A DNA stretch of 64,000 bases from Planctomycetaceae bacterium (GCA_021732785.1 JAKFUG010000002.1:1-64000), one strand, 5' to 3'. Positions 37,403-47,906 are shown, counted from the stretch's first letter. Notes: generated from the letters alone by a model not told the origin. Numbers and translations: made by a program.

Positions 37403-38149
37403 GCCGGAATGAGTGGGATCGAGGACTTTTTTCCAACGATCAGGGATATCGTTCCAGGTATACAGATAGGTCTCTTCCAAGGGGACGTTCACGTAATGAT
37501 CGACCGTCAAAAAGAGTGGCATCTCTGATAGCGGTTTTCCCAACCCGACCGGTTCGAAATACGCGCGGGGAACGAGATCGGCACAATAGGATACGAGCCC
37601 GTATGGCTCATCCGCTGTCACGCCAAACCCCGTGCCAAAGTGCCGCTCCCAGAATGCAGCATGTATGCCTTCGGGATCATGCCGTCCTGGCCGAACCAGA
37701 TCGATCACGAGCAGGTGGCATCCACGATCCAAGGCTTCCGTCATCTTGTCCTGAAATTGCTCGACGGCCCGGATCGAATGCTTGTTTCCTGGTGAAACGA
37801 TTTCAATGTACGCAACGACTCGGTCGCCGTTGACATGATGGATGGCAATCCGATCCGCGCGAGAAGCGTAAATCTCGGTATCAAGTTCCTGAACAAAGCG
37901 CACTTTTGGCGGTGCCTGGGTTAAGGTGAGGGTGGAATTATCAGCCTCTTCGCTGGTCGCAAACCAGTCATCCTGCCGTTCCAAAGTCAACACGTCCGGA
38001 ATCGGACCTTGCGAATGCTGTTCGGCCAGCGCGTAGTACCCCCTTGGGAGGATGCCATGATTGAGCCGGTGTTTGATCGCAATGATCCACGTCTGGTGGA
38101 AATCATGAAAATTCCCCGCGACAACACGCGACCAATCGTGAACAGGCAT
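37397..38149 (-). CDS. DUF4058 family protein
   Basis: 250 residues opening with MPVHDWSRVVAGNFHDFHQ, the standard beginning of DUF4058 proteins, and continuing with LPRGYYALAEQ and RIAIHHVNGDRVVAYIEIVSPGNK. The family is abundant in planctomycetes and cyanobacteria. The conserved Glu and Lys in the V-x-x-IEIVSPGNK segment recall PD-(D/E)xK nuclease-like folds, but activity is unproven. It sits between the dehydrogenase and class II aldolase genes, so it may be an inserted passenger in the BMC locus. Confidence 0.85.
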   Translation of the reverse strand: MPVHDWSRVVAGNFHDFHQTWIIAIKHRLNHGILPRGYYALAEQHSQGPIPDVLTLERQDDWFATSEEADNSTLTLTQAPPKVRFVQELDTEIYASRADRIAIHHVNGDRVVAYIEIVSPGNKHSIRAVEQFQDKMTEALDRGCHLLVIDLVRPGRHDPEGIHAAFWERHFGTGFGVTADEPYGLVSYCADLVPRAYFEPVGLGKPLSEMPLFLTVDHYVNVPLEETYLYTWNDIPDRWKKVLDPTHSGS

Positions 38150-38191
38150 GGCTACGCTCCTTTTTCAACCTCTTCCGACGCCGCCTCCATT

Positions 38192-39094
<903 letters not shown>

Positions 39095-39145
39095 GGTCAT
39101 TTCCTTCAAAACATCCCAGGGACGGCAGTCCCTGGGCGTCGATGT

Positions 39146-39424
39146 TTATTCCACTTCGATGGTGTCGAGGATGCACGCGTTGTATGCGTCTAACGGTTTC
39201 GGTTCGGGGAACGGGGCGCCCGCTTCGGCCCCTTCGCTGATGCCGATGAGGGCGCCGGGTGACGCGCCCCATTCGTCGTAAGCGACAATCGGTTCTTCGC
39301 GACCGGCGGGGTCGCCCTTCAAGCCGGCATGCGACAACGGCACGACGACGATCCACGTCCCGCCCGAGATACTCGGGTGGCACCTGGCCAACGTCACCTT
39401 GCCGATTACTTCGCCGACTCGCAT
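39146..39424 (-). CDS. BMC-P pentameric shell protein (EutN/CcmL type)
   Basis: 92 residues starting MRVGEVIGKVTLARCHPSISG, the standard EutN/CcmL N terminus, and ending ACILDTIEVE. It should form the pentamers that cap the 12 vertices of the shell. The loop GISEGAEAGAPFPEPKPLDAY is longer than in the 84-residue copy. It is one of three BMC-P copies in this locus, the number reported for Planctomycetes-type loci. It lies between the aldolase and the EP-tagged RpiB-like gene. Confidence 0.95.
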   Translation of the reverse strand: MRVGEVIGKVTLARCHPSISGGTWIVVVPLSHAGLKGDPAGREEPIVAYDEWGASPGALIGISEGAEAGAPFPEPKPLDAYNACILDTIEVE

Positions 39425-39470
39425 CGTCTTCTTTCAAACATCCCACGGACGGCAGTCCGTGGGCTTCTGG

Positions 39471-40199
39471 TTAGTCCCAACCTAATGGCGGTTGTGGGCG
39501 GTTCAGCGCCGCGCAGGCTCGCAGGATGTTTCGCAGTTCGATGTAACTTCGCCCGGTGGGATCGATCACCAACAGGTTCGCCCCAATGCTTTTCGCCATC
39601 GCGGTCAATGTCTCAAGGGACGACACCACCGCCGCCCGGATTTTAGGAGATCGATTGGCATAGCACGCAATCAATTCGGCCCGGTCCGAGAACGCAATTA
39701 CCAACTCGGCTTCCGCGGTGGCTAACAGCCGGGTCGCGGTTTCGACGACTTCCGTCGCCTTGCCGATGAGATCGCAACCCCAACCCGGCAATTCACGACT
39801 CAGTGTGCTCTGCACGGCCCGCACTGATGGAGTGACCGTGCTGATCAACAGTCGTCGCGTCGCTGTGGATGAATTGACCGATGTCGTCGCCGCTCCCGCT
39901 TCACGGGACCAGGCCACTTTACGCGTGTGCAGCCAATCGCGCGCGGAGGGCGTGAGCAGCGACTTCGGACCGAAACGCAGTGCGGAGGCTGTCGTGGCCC
40001 GGTCTTGCAAAAGTTTCGCGGTGATGACGGGATCCAGCAATTCGATCGCGACGGGTTTCACGACCGGCGCTGAGAGAGCGGGCTTGGGCATTTCGACCGG
40101 TGGTGACGGCGGCGTCACCGCGCGCGATGACCCGACGGGCTGGAGTTGGGCCAGCACGTTGGTCACGATGCGATCGATGAGAGCCGAGTCGGTTGCCAC
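39471..40199 (-). CDS. EP-tagged BMC-associated protein with degenerate RpiB-like domain
   Basis: 242 residues from GTG 40199. Residues 1-20 (SALIDRIVTNVLAQLQ) form an amphipathic helix like the other encapsulation peptides, followed by a Pro-rich linker. The middle holds LLTPSARDWLHTRKVAWSR, a motif shared with EutT/EutQ/PduM-type BMC accessory proteins. The C-terminal 110 residues follow the RpiB/LacA pattern (LLISTVTPSV; IAFSDRAELIACYANRSPKI), but the catalytic Cys region and the HN pair are lost. It is probably a structural or scaffold pseudo-enzyme inside the shell. Confidence 0.7.
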   Translation of the reverse strand: MATDSALIDRIVTNVLAQLQPVGSSRAVTPPSPPVEMPKPALSAPVVKPVAIELLDPVITAKLLQDRATTASALRFGPKSLLTPSARDWLHTRKVAWSREAGAATTSVNSSTATRRLLISTVTPSVRAVQSTLSRELPGWGCDLIGKATEVVETATRLLATAEAELVIAFSDRAELIACYANRSPKIRAAVVSSLETLTAMAKSIGANLLVIDPTGRSYIELRNILRACAALNRPQPPLGWD

Positions 40200-40209
40200 G
40201 TCGTTGCCG

Positions 40210-40464
40210 TTAATCCACGATTCCCATGATGGTCCACCGCACGCAGGTGATGTCCGTTCCCACGAGCTCGCGTGCTGTCTTACCGTCCGAAGAGATAATC
40301 ACTGTGTCACCGCGACCGGCTCCCTGGTTGTCAATCACCAGTTGCGGTGCGCCGTCTGGTTGTCCATTCACTCCCAGCGGTTGTGTCAGCACCAACCGCC
40401 AGCCGTGCATCGTGGGATGCTTGACGGTCGATGTCGCGCGGCCGATGACTTTGGCGAGCTGCAT
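40210..40464 (-). CDS. BMC-P pentameric shell protein (EutN/CcmL type)
   Basis: 84 residues, the shortest of the three copies: MQLAKVIGRATSTVKHPTMHG at the start, VDNQ-type core ending GTDITCVRWTIMGIVD. It forms vertex pentamers. Its start codon is followed (upstream on this strand) by the heptamer arm of the first four-helix-bundle cassette, so the inserted cassette separates it from the aldehyde dehydrogenase gene. Confidence 0.95.
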   Translation of the reverse strand: MQLAKVIGRATSTVKHPTMHGWRLVLTQPLGVNGQPDGAPQLVIDNQGAGRGDTVIISSDGKTARELVGTDITCVRWTIMGIVD

Positions 40465-40468
40465 AATT

Positions 40469-40905
40469 GCGGAAAGCCTAAAGCGAAAAGCGGAAAGCCG
40501 GGCTAAGACGATTTCAATGTTGCTCGGAATCGGCTTAGCATTCGACCCAATTCATCTGATGCAAGGTAGAGTGCCTCAAAGGTGTCATCTGCCACGAGGC
40601 CTTCCTGCCTTGCGATATACATTTGCGAAACACATTCCATTAACGACCCATACGCAATCTCCAGAAACCTTGCAAAATCGATGTCTGAGGACCGGCTGCT
40701 GCCCTCGGCGATGTTTGACGAAATCGATACTGATGCACGTCGAAGCTGGCTGGTCAATCCGTATCGTTCGGATGTTGGAAAATCTTTCGTTGCCGCGTAA
40801 ATGCCTCTCGCATAGACCACAGCCTTTTGCCAAACATCCAAGCGCTCAAAGCGGAACCGTGTCTCTGGCATTTTTCCGGCTTTCCGCTTTAAGCCTTCTG
40901 CTTTC
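40469..40905. repeat. heptamer inverted-repeat cassette 1 around a four-helix-bundle gene
   Basis: The left arm (40469-40502) reads as heptamers ttgcgga, aagccta, aagcgaa, aagcgga, aagccgg. The right arm (40872-40905) is the inverse, sharing the exact core aaagcggaaagccgg. The arms directly abut both ends of the 40503-40871 gene. The whole unit is about 437 bp and occupies the spacer between BMC-P and the aldehyde dehydrogenase. Confidence 0.8.
40503..40871 (-). CDS. four-helix-bundle protein (S23/IVS type) 1
   Basis: 122 residues with the family pattern: FERLDVWQKAVVYARGIY, LTSQLRRASVSISSNIAEG, DFARFLEIAYGSLMECVSQ. This family is known from intervening sequences in bacterial 23S rRNA genes and is related in fold to the Avd accessory protein of diversity-generating retroelements. 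It is about half identical to copy 3 at 44996. It has no recognised BMC function and is bounded by heptamer arms, so it looks like cargo of an inserted element. Confidence 0.9.
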   Translation of the reverse strand: MPETRFRFERLDVWQKAVVYARGIYAATKDFPTSERYGLTSQLRRASVSISSNIAEGSSRSSDIDFARFLEIAYGSLMECVSQMYIARQEGLVADDTFEALYLASDELGRMLSRFRATLKSS

Positions 40906-40913
40906 CACCCTAC

Positions 40914-42335
<1,422 letters not shown>

Positions 42336-42430
42336 GTTGCAGAGTCCGTTATCAGTGGTCCGTATGTTCAATCGGTTTTCGTCTGACGCTTGCGCTTAGC
42401 GGACGCCAAGACTCGCGTCCGTTCTGTCTC

Positions 42431-42931
42431 TCAAAGCGTGTCGCGCTGAATCTGATCCGCCCAATTCTCGAACTGCGTCTGTGAGGGCAACGTCACCGCC
42501 ATAATCGACAGCAGTATGGCAATCGCGCCGATGTTGAGCAGCGATACCGTCACGATGTAGGCCACTCCGTTGAAAAACCCAGCCCCTTCCAGCAGCGCGG
42601 CTCCAATGATGGTCTTCGCTTGATAAGCCCCGGCGAGTTGCTGTCGAAATGCTTCCGGTGTTTGCCCCTCGGTCTGCCGTGTCGCAGCGGCAGTGACGAT
42701 CCCCGGAATTACGAATCGCATCGCAATCATCAAAGCGGCACCAGCCACACCCAGATACTTCAAAAACAGCGGTGCATTTTTCACTGGCTCGTCGCTGATG
42801 AAGATTGCAATTGCCGTAAAATTGATGAGGCCGAACATCAGCGCGCCAACAACAATCATGGCATTGCGGCCGACTTGCTCGGGCTTCATCGGGAATTGTG
42901 ACTGTGGCGACGACGGCGACGGGAAAATCAT
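42431..42931 (-). CDS. small multi-pass membrane protein in the BMC operon
   Basis: 166 residues with three or four hydrophobic segments (AMIVVGALMFGLINFTAIAI; KYLGVAGAALMIAMRFVIPG; IIGAALLEGAGFFNGVAYIV and following). The start ATG overlaps the BMC-P stop as ATGA (42928-42931), so the two are translationally coupled. It lies between BMC-P and the aldehyde dehydrogenase. I recognise no family. Membrane proteins are not standard shell components; it could move substrate or product across the inner membrane, but that is inference. Confidence 0.75.
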   Translation of the reverse strand: MIFPSPSSPQSQFPMKPEQVGRNAMIVVGALMFGLINFTAIAIFISDEPVKNAPLFLKYLGVAGAALMIAMRFVIPGIVTAAATRQTEGQTPEAFRQQLAGAYQAKTIIGAALLEGAGFFNGVAYIVTVSLLNIGAIAILLSIMAVTLPSQTQFENWADQIQRDTL

Positions 42932-43251
42932 TTCGTCCCATCCTGTTTCGCATCGAAGATGTTCAGCGCACCGAGGTGAACCGAGTCCACAATCCCGATA
43001 ATCGCACAGTCGATCGGCAGCGGTTTTGTCTGTGGCGTGAAGCGAGCGCTCGATCCCTGCACGATCAATACGACTTCGCCTTCGCCCGCGCCGACCGTAT
43101 CCACGGTGATAAACGTCCGCCCGGTGCCGACCAATGTCTTTTGGTCCTTCTCCTGCACGCGCAACGGCTCAACGATCAGCAGCTTCTGGCCAATCATGGC
43201 CTCCACTTTCTGAGTCGCAACCACACTGCCGGTGACGCGGGCTAAAAACAT
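42928..43251 (-). CDS. BMC-P pentameric shell protein (EutN/CcmL type)
   Basis: 107 residues from ATG 43251 (MFLARVTGSVVATQKVEAMIG); the 17 upstream codons in frame are repeat-derived and not used. The core KLLIVEPLRVQ...VAVDTVGAG-type segment (read TVGAGEGEVVLIVQG) and C-terminal IDCAIIGIVD are clear, followed by a 15-residue tail (SVHLGALNIFDAKQD) absent from the other two copies. It is the longest BMC-P here and overlaps the next gene. Confidence 0.95.
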   Translation of the reverse strand: MFLARVTGSVVATQKVEAMIGQKLLIVEPLRVQEKDQKTLVGTGRTFITVDTVGAGEGEVVLIVQGSSARFTPQTKPLPIDCAIIGIVDSVHLGALNIFDAKQDGTK

Positions 43252-43255
43252 AGTG

Positions 43256-43757
43256 TGAAATCCGAAATCCGAAACTCGAAATCCGAAGGAAATCCTAAGC
43301 ACGAAATCCGAAACAGGACTTATTCTGACTTTCTTAGGATCGCCGCGAGGATTCGCATGAGCTCGGTCGCCTCTTGGAGGAGTTCGCTTCTTGTTGATTC
43401 AACGTTTGGGCTGGTTCCCGTGTCGAGCAATCGCAACCAGTAGGCCGTTTCTTTCGCTTCTTTCCGTGAAATCCGAATCCGAAGTTTGAAGTCTTTTTTG
43501 CCGAGTGATTCGTTGGCTTCGATGTAGTTGGCACCAACCGAACCCGATGAGCGGATCAATTGTTTGCCGTCTTCGATATTGGCCAGCGTGCGGGGGATCG
43601 TCTTCAGAAAAGCACGCACCGATTTCGCGAACTGAAACGATCGCTCTTCGAGGTCGTACGGCTTTTCGCTCGTTTCACTCATCACTCACGCTGTCCTGTT
43701 TCCTCATTTCTGTGCTTCGAGATTTCTTCGGATTTCGTGCTTCGGATTTCGGATTTA
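43256..43757. repeat. heptamer inverted-repeat cassette 2 around a four-helix-bundle gene
   Basis: The left arm (43256-43319) runs gaaatcc, gaaatcc, gaaactc, gaaatcc, gaaggaa and ends gaaacaggac. The right arm (43691-43757) is its inverse, beginning gtcctgtttc and ending ttcggatttcggattt. Complementarity extends imperfectly over about 60 nt, the longest of the three cassettes. The arms abut the 43320-43685 gene on one side and leave 5 nt on the other. Confidence 0.85.
43320..43685 (-). CDS. four-helix-bundle protein (S23/IVS type) 2
   Basis: 121 residues of a second subfamily: YDLEERSFQFAKSVRAFLK, LIRSSGSVGANYIEANESLG, DFKLRIRISRKEAKETAYW. It is only distantly related to copies 1 and 3, so it did not arise by local duplication of them. 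It lies between BMC-P and acetate kinase inside heptamer arms. RNA-binding and IVS-type roles are known for relatives, none for BMCs. Confidence 0.9.
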   Translation of the reverse strand: MMSETSEKPYDLEERSFQFAKSVRAFLKTIPRTLANIEDGKQLIRSSGSVGANYIEANESLGKKDFKLRIRISRKEAKETAYWLRLLDTGTSPNVESTRSELLQEATELMRILAAILRKSE

Positions 43758-44948
43758 CTTTGTCTTGATCACCGCGGCCGTTTGCCGAGCGACGACGATT
43801 TCCTCGTTGGTCGGCACGACCCAAATCTGCGTGCGGCTTGTTGAAGCGGCGAGGTTCATTTCGCTGCCGCGCGGCACGGTCTTGTTCTTCTCGGTGTCGA
43901 GTTCAATCCCCGCCCATTCCATGCCTGCACATACGTCGTTACGGATGCGGACGCTGTTTTCGCCGATGCCGCCGGTGAAGACGATCGCGTCCGCGCCGCC
44001 GAGCACCGTCAGATACGCGCCGAGGTATTGCCGGATCGATTGCACGAAGACTTTCAGTGCAAGATCGGCCCGGGCATTGCCACTTGCCGCGGCGTTTTCG
44101 AGGTCACGCACATCGCCGCTGAGACCGCTCATGCCGAGCAGGCCGCTTTTGTTCGACAGGTCTTCGAGGATCTGCGCGAGTGTTTTTCCCGTCGCCCGCA
44201 TGATCACCGGCAGGGCGAACGGGTCGAAATCACCCACGCGGTTGTTGTGACACAGTCCCGTCTGCGGACTCATGCCGAGGCTGTTGGCCTGCGACACGCC
44301 CCCCTTCATCGCACACAACGAATTGCTGCCGCCGAGATGACACGAGATCACCCGCAGATCTTGCCGACCGAGCAACTCACCGATCCGTTGACCGATGAAG
44401 CGATGACTCGCGCCGTGAAAGCCCCACCGCTTGATGCCGTGCTCTTCCTGCCATTCAAACGGGATTGCGTACGCCCGAATCTCTGGTGGAATCGTTTCGT
44501 GGAACGCCGTTTCTAACGCCGCCACAAGCGGAATTTGCGGAAACGCCGACCGTAGTTGCCGCATCGCTTTGGCATACGGCGGGTTGTGAGCCGGCGCGAT
44601 GTCCGACAGCGATTCCATCATCGTGAGGAGTTCCTCATCGACGATGCGAATGCCGCTCAGCTTCCCCGCGAATACGGCTTTGAACCCGATCGCCTCGACT
44701 TCATCGGCGGACTTCAAACACCCCCACTGCGGATGCATGAGCTGCTCGAGGCACAGCCGCACGGCCGCCGCGTGGTCAGGCACCCCGCGTGTGTCCTCTT
44801 CGCGGTGCGTGCCGATCTCCACAAAGCACTGGCTTTGGGGCTGCCCGATCCGGTCAATCCCCCCGCGCGCCAACTGCCGCTCGTCCGACAAGTCGAACAA
44901 ACGGTACTTGAAGCTGGTGGAACCGAGGTTGGCGACGAGAATGAACAT
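43755..44948 (-). CDS. ackA: acetate/propionate kinase, BMC-associated
   Basis: 397 residues. Converts acyl-phosphate and ADP to acid and ATP; here it would use the acyl-phosphate made by PduL. Family motifs: [11 protein letters not shown] at the N terminus (N7), [44 protein letters not shown]. The signature regions are more diverged than in housekeeping AckA (for instance LGST replaces CGSS), as expected of a dedicated BMC kinase. The last codons reach the right arm of heptamer cassette 2. Confidence 0.93.
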   Translation of the reverse strand: MFILVANLGSTSFKYRLFDLSDERQLARGGIDRIGQPQSQCFVEIGTHREEDTRGVPDHAAAVRLCLEQLMHPQWGCLKSADEVEAIGFKAVFAGKLSGIRIVDEELLTMMESLSDIAPAHNPPYAKAMRQLRSAFPQIPLVAALETAFHETIPPEIRAYAIPFEWQEEHGIKRWGFHGASHRFIGQRIGELLGRQDLRVISCHLGGSNSLCAMKGGVSQANSLGMSPQTGLCHNNRVGDFDPFALPVIMRATGKTLAQILEDLSNKSGLLGMSGLSGDVRDLENAAASGNARADLALKVFVQSIRQYLGAYLTVLGGADAIVFTGGIGENSVRIRNDVCAGMEWAGIELDTEKNKTVPRGSEMNLAASTSRTQIWVVPTNEEIVVARQTAAVIKTK

Positions 44949-44949
44949 G

Positions 44950-45391
44950 GGCTGAGGGTCTAGGGCTAAGGGCTAAGGGCTAAGGGACAGAAGCGTTATT
45001 GAGGCTTCAACGATTTCTTCAACCCAGTGAGCATCCGACCTAGCTTTTCGGCTTGGTCATACAATTCTTGATAGTCGGCATCGGGCAGAAACGTTTGTCG
45101 CTTCGCGATCGCGGCATGGGAGACCGTTTCCATCAGTGAGCCATACGCAATCTCAACGAAGCGAGCGAAGTCGGTCGATGAGCTGCGGCTGGAGCCCTCT
45201 GCAATGTTCGCCGCAATCGATACTGCAGAACGCCGCATCTGTTGCGTCAAACCAAAGCGTTCATCGGCGGGAAAGCTGCGTGTCAGACGGTAGATGCGAT
45301 CCGAGAAATCGATTGCTTCGTGCCATACGTCAAGCTTTTCAAACTTGAACACGCTGCAATCCTCCGTCCCTTAGCCCTCAGCCCTTAGCTC
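44950..45391. repeat. heptamer inverted-repeat cassette 3 around a four-helix-bundle gene
   Basis: The left arm (44950-44988) is gggctga, gggtcta, gggctaa, gggctaa, gggctaa, gggacag. The right arm (45362-45391) is the inverse (gtcccttagccctcagccctta). They flank the 44996-45352 gene. The right arm runs into the stop codon of the next BMC-H gene. Confidence 0.85.
44996..45352 (-). CDS. four-helix-bundle protein (S23/IVS type) 3
   Basis: 118 residues: MFKFEKLDVWHEAIDFSDRIY, LTQQMRRSAVSIAANIAEGSS, DFARFVEIAYGSLMETVS. It is clearly homologous to copy 1 at 40503 but too diverged to be a recent duplicate. It lies between acetate kinase and the tailed BMC-H gene, inside gggctaa heptamer arms. Confidence 0.9.
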   Translation of the reverse strand: MFKFEKLDVWHEAIDFSDRIYRLTRSFPADERFGLTQQMRRSAVSIAANIAEGSSRSSSTDFARFVEIAYGSLMETVSHAAIAKRQTFLPDADYQELYDQAEKLGRMLTGLKKSLKPQ

Positions 45392-45818
45392 ACACAAAGT
45401 ATTCCAACAGCGCCTTATCCGGCCGGGCGATGACGTGGGCCGACACGAGTTCACCGACTTGCGAGGCGGCACCCGAACCGGCGTCGATGGCGGCGCGGAC
45501 GGAACCGACGTCGCCTTTGATCACGGTGGTGATGTACGCACCGCCGATTTGAATCTGCTTCACCAGGCTGACGTTCGCCGCCTTCAACATCGCATCCGCG
45601 GCTTCAATCTGGGCGACAAGGCCCTTCGTTTCGAGCAAACCAATGGCTTCGTTCATGGTAGAGGACATTCCAACGGAGTTCGGTACGGATTCAACAGGGG
45701 TGATGGCCGGTGTCGTAACCGCCGGCGATGGAGTCGTCGCAGCCCGACGGGCGGGCCGCGCCGCTGCTCGTACAGGGCGTTTCACCGGAGCGGCTTTTTT
45801 CGGACTGCGTTTGGGCAT
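45390..45818 (-). CDS. BMC-H hexameric shell protein with basic N-terminal tail
   Basis: 142 residues. Residues about 50-142 are a standard BMC domain (MNEAIGLLETKGLVAQIEAA, GSVRAAIDAGSGAASQVGEL) that forms hexameric facet tiles. The first 50 residues are a Lys/Arg/Ala/Pro/Thr tail beginning MPKRSPKKAAPVKRPVRA, like histone-H1 tails, and probably disordered. ATG 45818 gives the full tail; starting at the internal Met near residue 50 would give an ordinary BMC-H, so start choice matters. The tail could bind RNA, membrane or cargo. Confidence 0.9.
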   Translation of the reverse strand: MPKRSPKKAAPVKRPVRAAARPARRAATTPSPAVTTPAITPVESVPNSVGMSSTMNEAIGLLETKGLVAQIEAADAMLKAANVSLVKQIQIGGAYITTVIKGDVGSVRAAIDAGSGAASQVGELVSAHVIARPDKALLEYFV

Positions 45819-45833
45819 GCTGGGCTCAGGAGG

Positions 45834-45917
45834 CTAAGGGCTGAGGGCTAAAGGAAAGAGCAGGAGTTGAGCCGCATCGGTCCGGCTCTGGACTCTCGTC
45901 TCTGGACCCTCGACTCC
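45834..45917. repeat. heptamer runs between the two BMC-H genes
   Basis: The first half has gaggcta, agggctg, agggcta. The second half has tctggac, tctcgtc, tctggac, cctcgac. The two halves are not complementary, so no hairpin forms. Confidence 0.6.
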
Positions 45918-46205
45918 TCACGCCCTCGGCTTGGGCAGCACGCTGGCAATGTCTTCGTGCGGGCGGGGAATCACCTGCACGCTGACGACTTCGCCGATCT
46001 TGCTGGCGGCACCGGCCCCGGCGTCGACCGCGGCCTTCACGGCCGCGACATCGCCGACGACGAACGCCGTCACGAGGCCGCTGCCGACCTTTTCCCAGCC
46101 GACCATCTGCACGTTGGCAGACTTCAGCATCGCGTCCACGCCTTCAATCAGGCAGACGAGTCCCTTGGTTTCGAGCATCCCGAGCGCTTTCATCGGTTCG
46201 GCCAT
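45918..46205 (-). CDS. BMC-H hexameric shell protein
   Basis: 95 residues, a minimal single-domain [68 protein letters not shown]. It forms the main shell facets. The start ATG 46205 is preceded by aaggacaacc. Compared with the tailed BMC-H it has no extension and a short Pro/Lys/Arg tail at the C terminus. Confidence 0.97.
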   Translation of the reverse strand: MAEPMKALGMLETKGLVCLIEGVDAMLKSANVQMVGWEKVGSGLVTAFVVGDVAAVKAAVDAGAGAASKIGEVVSVQVIPRPHEDIASVLPKPRA

Positions 46206-46240
46206 TTCTTGGTTGTCCTTCGTGAAACAGGGGGTGGTAG

Positions 46241-46334
46241 GAGGCTAAGGGCTGAGGGCTAAGAGCTAAGGGACGGAGGAAAGGTGGTTATGTCTTCTCT
46301 GTCACTTAGCTCTTAGCCCTAAACCCTCAGCCCC
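46241..46334. repeat. empty heptamer-repeat hairpin (agggcta type)
   Basis: The left arm (to 46274) has gaggcta, agggctg, agggcta, agagcta, agggacg. The right arm (46301-46334) is the inverse: gtcacttagctcttagccct and onward. Only 26 nt lie between, with no gene. The heptamer is the same family as cassette 3 at 44950. Confidence 0.85.
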
Positions 46335-46338
46335 TTCG

Positions 46339-47043
46339 TTAATGCTTACACGCACATCCGTGCGGAACCGTCAGTTCCACCGACGTGGCGTGTTCTAAAT
46401 CGATCGCGTTGCCTTCGTCGGTGTCCAAATGCACTTCCAGTTTCACCGTGGGATCGGCACGGACGATGACATCTTCGAGGGTGGTCGTGCAGGCGGGTGA
46501 CACCACACGCAGGTGGAGGGCGTCGCCGTTTTTCACACCATAGTGAGCGAGGTCGGACGGTCCCATGTGAACGTGCCGCATCGCGCGAATCACGCCCTCT
46601 TCGAGTTCGACGACGCCTTTCGGTCCCATCAGGACGCAGCCTGCGGTGCCTTTGACATCGCCGCTGATGCGAACGGGGAGATCCAGTCCCAGCGAGATGC
46701 CGTCCGTAAAGGCCAGTTCCACTTGTGACGCGCTGCGGCACGGACCAAGGACGCGAACTTCCGGCAGCATCCGGCGGCGTGGTCCGATCACCGCCACCGT
46801 TTGTTTCGCGGCATAGTAACCGTCCTGGTACAGCCACTTCTGCGGTTCGAGCTGTGCGCCTTTTCCGAACAGAATCTCGACGTGTTCCTGCGTGAGATGC
46901 ACATGACGTGCGGAGATGTTCACGACCAGTGGGTTTCGCGCAGTTGGTGCGGAAGCCGCGGCAGGCATTCCGAAATGCTTGCCGAGCACGCTACGGACAA
47001 TGTCTTCGACTTCGCGACGATCAGGAGCCATCAGTTGCGCCAT
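46339..47043 (-). CDS. pduL: PduL-type phosphotransacylase with N-terminal encapsulation peptide
   Basis: 234 residues. Converts acyl-CoA and phosphate to acyl-phosphate, regenerating CoA inside the shell. Both PduL domains show their metal-binding motifs: [18 protein letters not shown] (about 55-72) and [18 protein letters not shown] (about 148-165). Residues 8-24 ([17 protein letters not shown]) form an encapsulation-type helix followed by an Ala/Pro/Thr linker, as for BMC-associated PduLs. It is the first enzyme gene after the DeoR-type regulator. Confidence 0.96.
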   Translation of the reverse strand: MAQLMAPDRREVEDIVRSVLGKHFGMPAAASAPTARNPLVVNISARHVHLTQEHVEILFGKGAQLEPQKWLYQDGYYAAKQTVAVIGPRRRMLPEVRVLGPCRSASQVELAFTDGISLGLDLPVRISGDVKGTAGCVLMGPKGVVELEEGVIRAMRHVHMGPSDLAHYGVKNGDALHLRVVSPACTTTLEDVIVRADPTVKLEVHLDTDEGNAIDLEHATSVELTVPHGCACKH

Positions 47044-47071
47044 CGATGTAGTTATGTGGAAGATCGAAAGT

Positions 47072-47143
47072 CGTCGGGGCGGGGGCCCCGACCTATCAAA
47101 TCAGTTTATTGCGCCACCATAGGTCGGGGCCCCTGCCCCGACG
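47072..47143. promoter_or_regulatory. 25-bp-arm palindrome upstream of pduL
   Basis: The arms (47072-47096 and 47119-47143) are complementary with one mismatch (cgtcggggc...cctat / atagg...gccccgacg). It occupies the pduL-deoR spacer where the operon promoter and regulator site should lie, so it may be an operator or attenuator. It may equally be a dispersed palindrome, since no second copy was recognised nearby. Confidence 0.5.
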
Positions 47144-47153
47144 CATTCCTTCT

Positions 47154-47906
47154 TCACTCAACAATCGTCACGGGCACGCCGGCGTCTTCGAGGGTTCGCC
47201 GCCAGCGTTCTTCCAGGCCGCGATCGGTAAACAATCGCGTGACCGTCGACAGCGAACAGAGGTGGGCCAATGCCGTGCGGCCAAACTTGGTGCTGTCGGC
47301 GACGACCCACACTTCATCCGCGGCGTCCAGCATCTGCCGCTCGCAATCGACGAGCAGCGTATTGCTGTTGAACAACCCCTTCTCGGTGATGCCGCCGCAA
47401 CTCATCACCACACGATGGACACGCAAATTGGTCAGCGCCGCCGCCGCTAACGGTCCCAGCGCGACTCCCGTGCGGGGATACAGATATCCGCCGATGAGAA
47501 TCAGTTCGATGTTCGGTTGATTGACGAGCAGGTTCGCAATTGGCAAGGAATTCGTCACCACCTGCAACGACTTGCCGTTGAGACACCGGGCGACTTCCAG
47601 CGTCGTTGTGCCGCCGTCGAGGAGGACCGTATCCCCCGATTCAATCTCGTCGGCGACCGCCCGGCCGATGCGTTGTTTCTGCGGAAGCGATGCGGTGCCG
47701 CGCTCTTCAAACGGCGTGATGTGTTCGCCGGTGTAAGCCGCCCCGCCGCGAGTCCGACGGACCTGACCAATGCCGTCGAGGTATTCCAGATCGCGGCGGA
47801 CGGTGGATTCGCTGGCTCCCAGCTTCTCAACCAGTTCGTGCAGCGACACAAACCCCTGCCTCTCAATGAGTTGCAGAATTTCATCGCGGCGCTGATCGAG
47901 AAGCAT
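47154..47906 (-). CDS. DeoR-family transcriptional regulator
   Basis: About 250 residues from ATG 47906 (a GTG lies 9 nt upstream). N-terminal winged helix ([34 protein letters not shown]) and the C-terminal sugar-phosphate-sensing DeoRC domain with [15 protein letters not shown]. DeoR regulators are typical of Planctomycetes-type BMC loci and usually release DNA when they bind a sugar phosphate. It opens the minus-strand locus and probably controls it. Confidence 0.93.
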   Translation of the reverse strand: MLLDQRRDEILQLIERQGFVSLHELVEKLGASESTVRRDLEYLDGIGQVRRTRGGAAYTGEHITPFEERGTASLPQKQRIGRAVADEIESGDTVLLDGGTTTLEVARCLNGKSLQVVTNSLPIANLLVNQPNIELILIGGYLYPRTGVALGPLAAAALTNLRVHRVVMSCGGITEKGLFNSNTLLVDCERQMLDAADEVWVVADSTKFGRTALAHLCSLSTVTRLFTDRGLEERWRRTLEDAGVPVTIVE

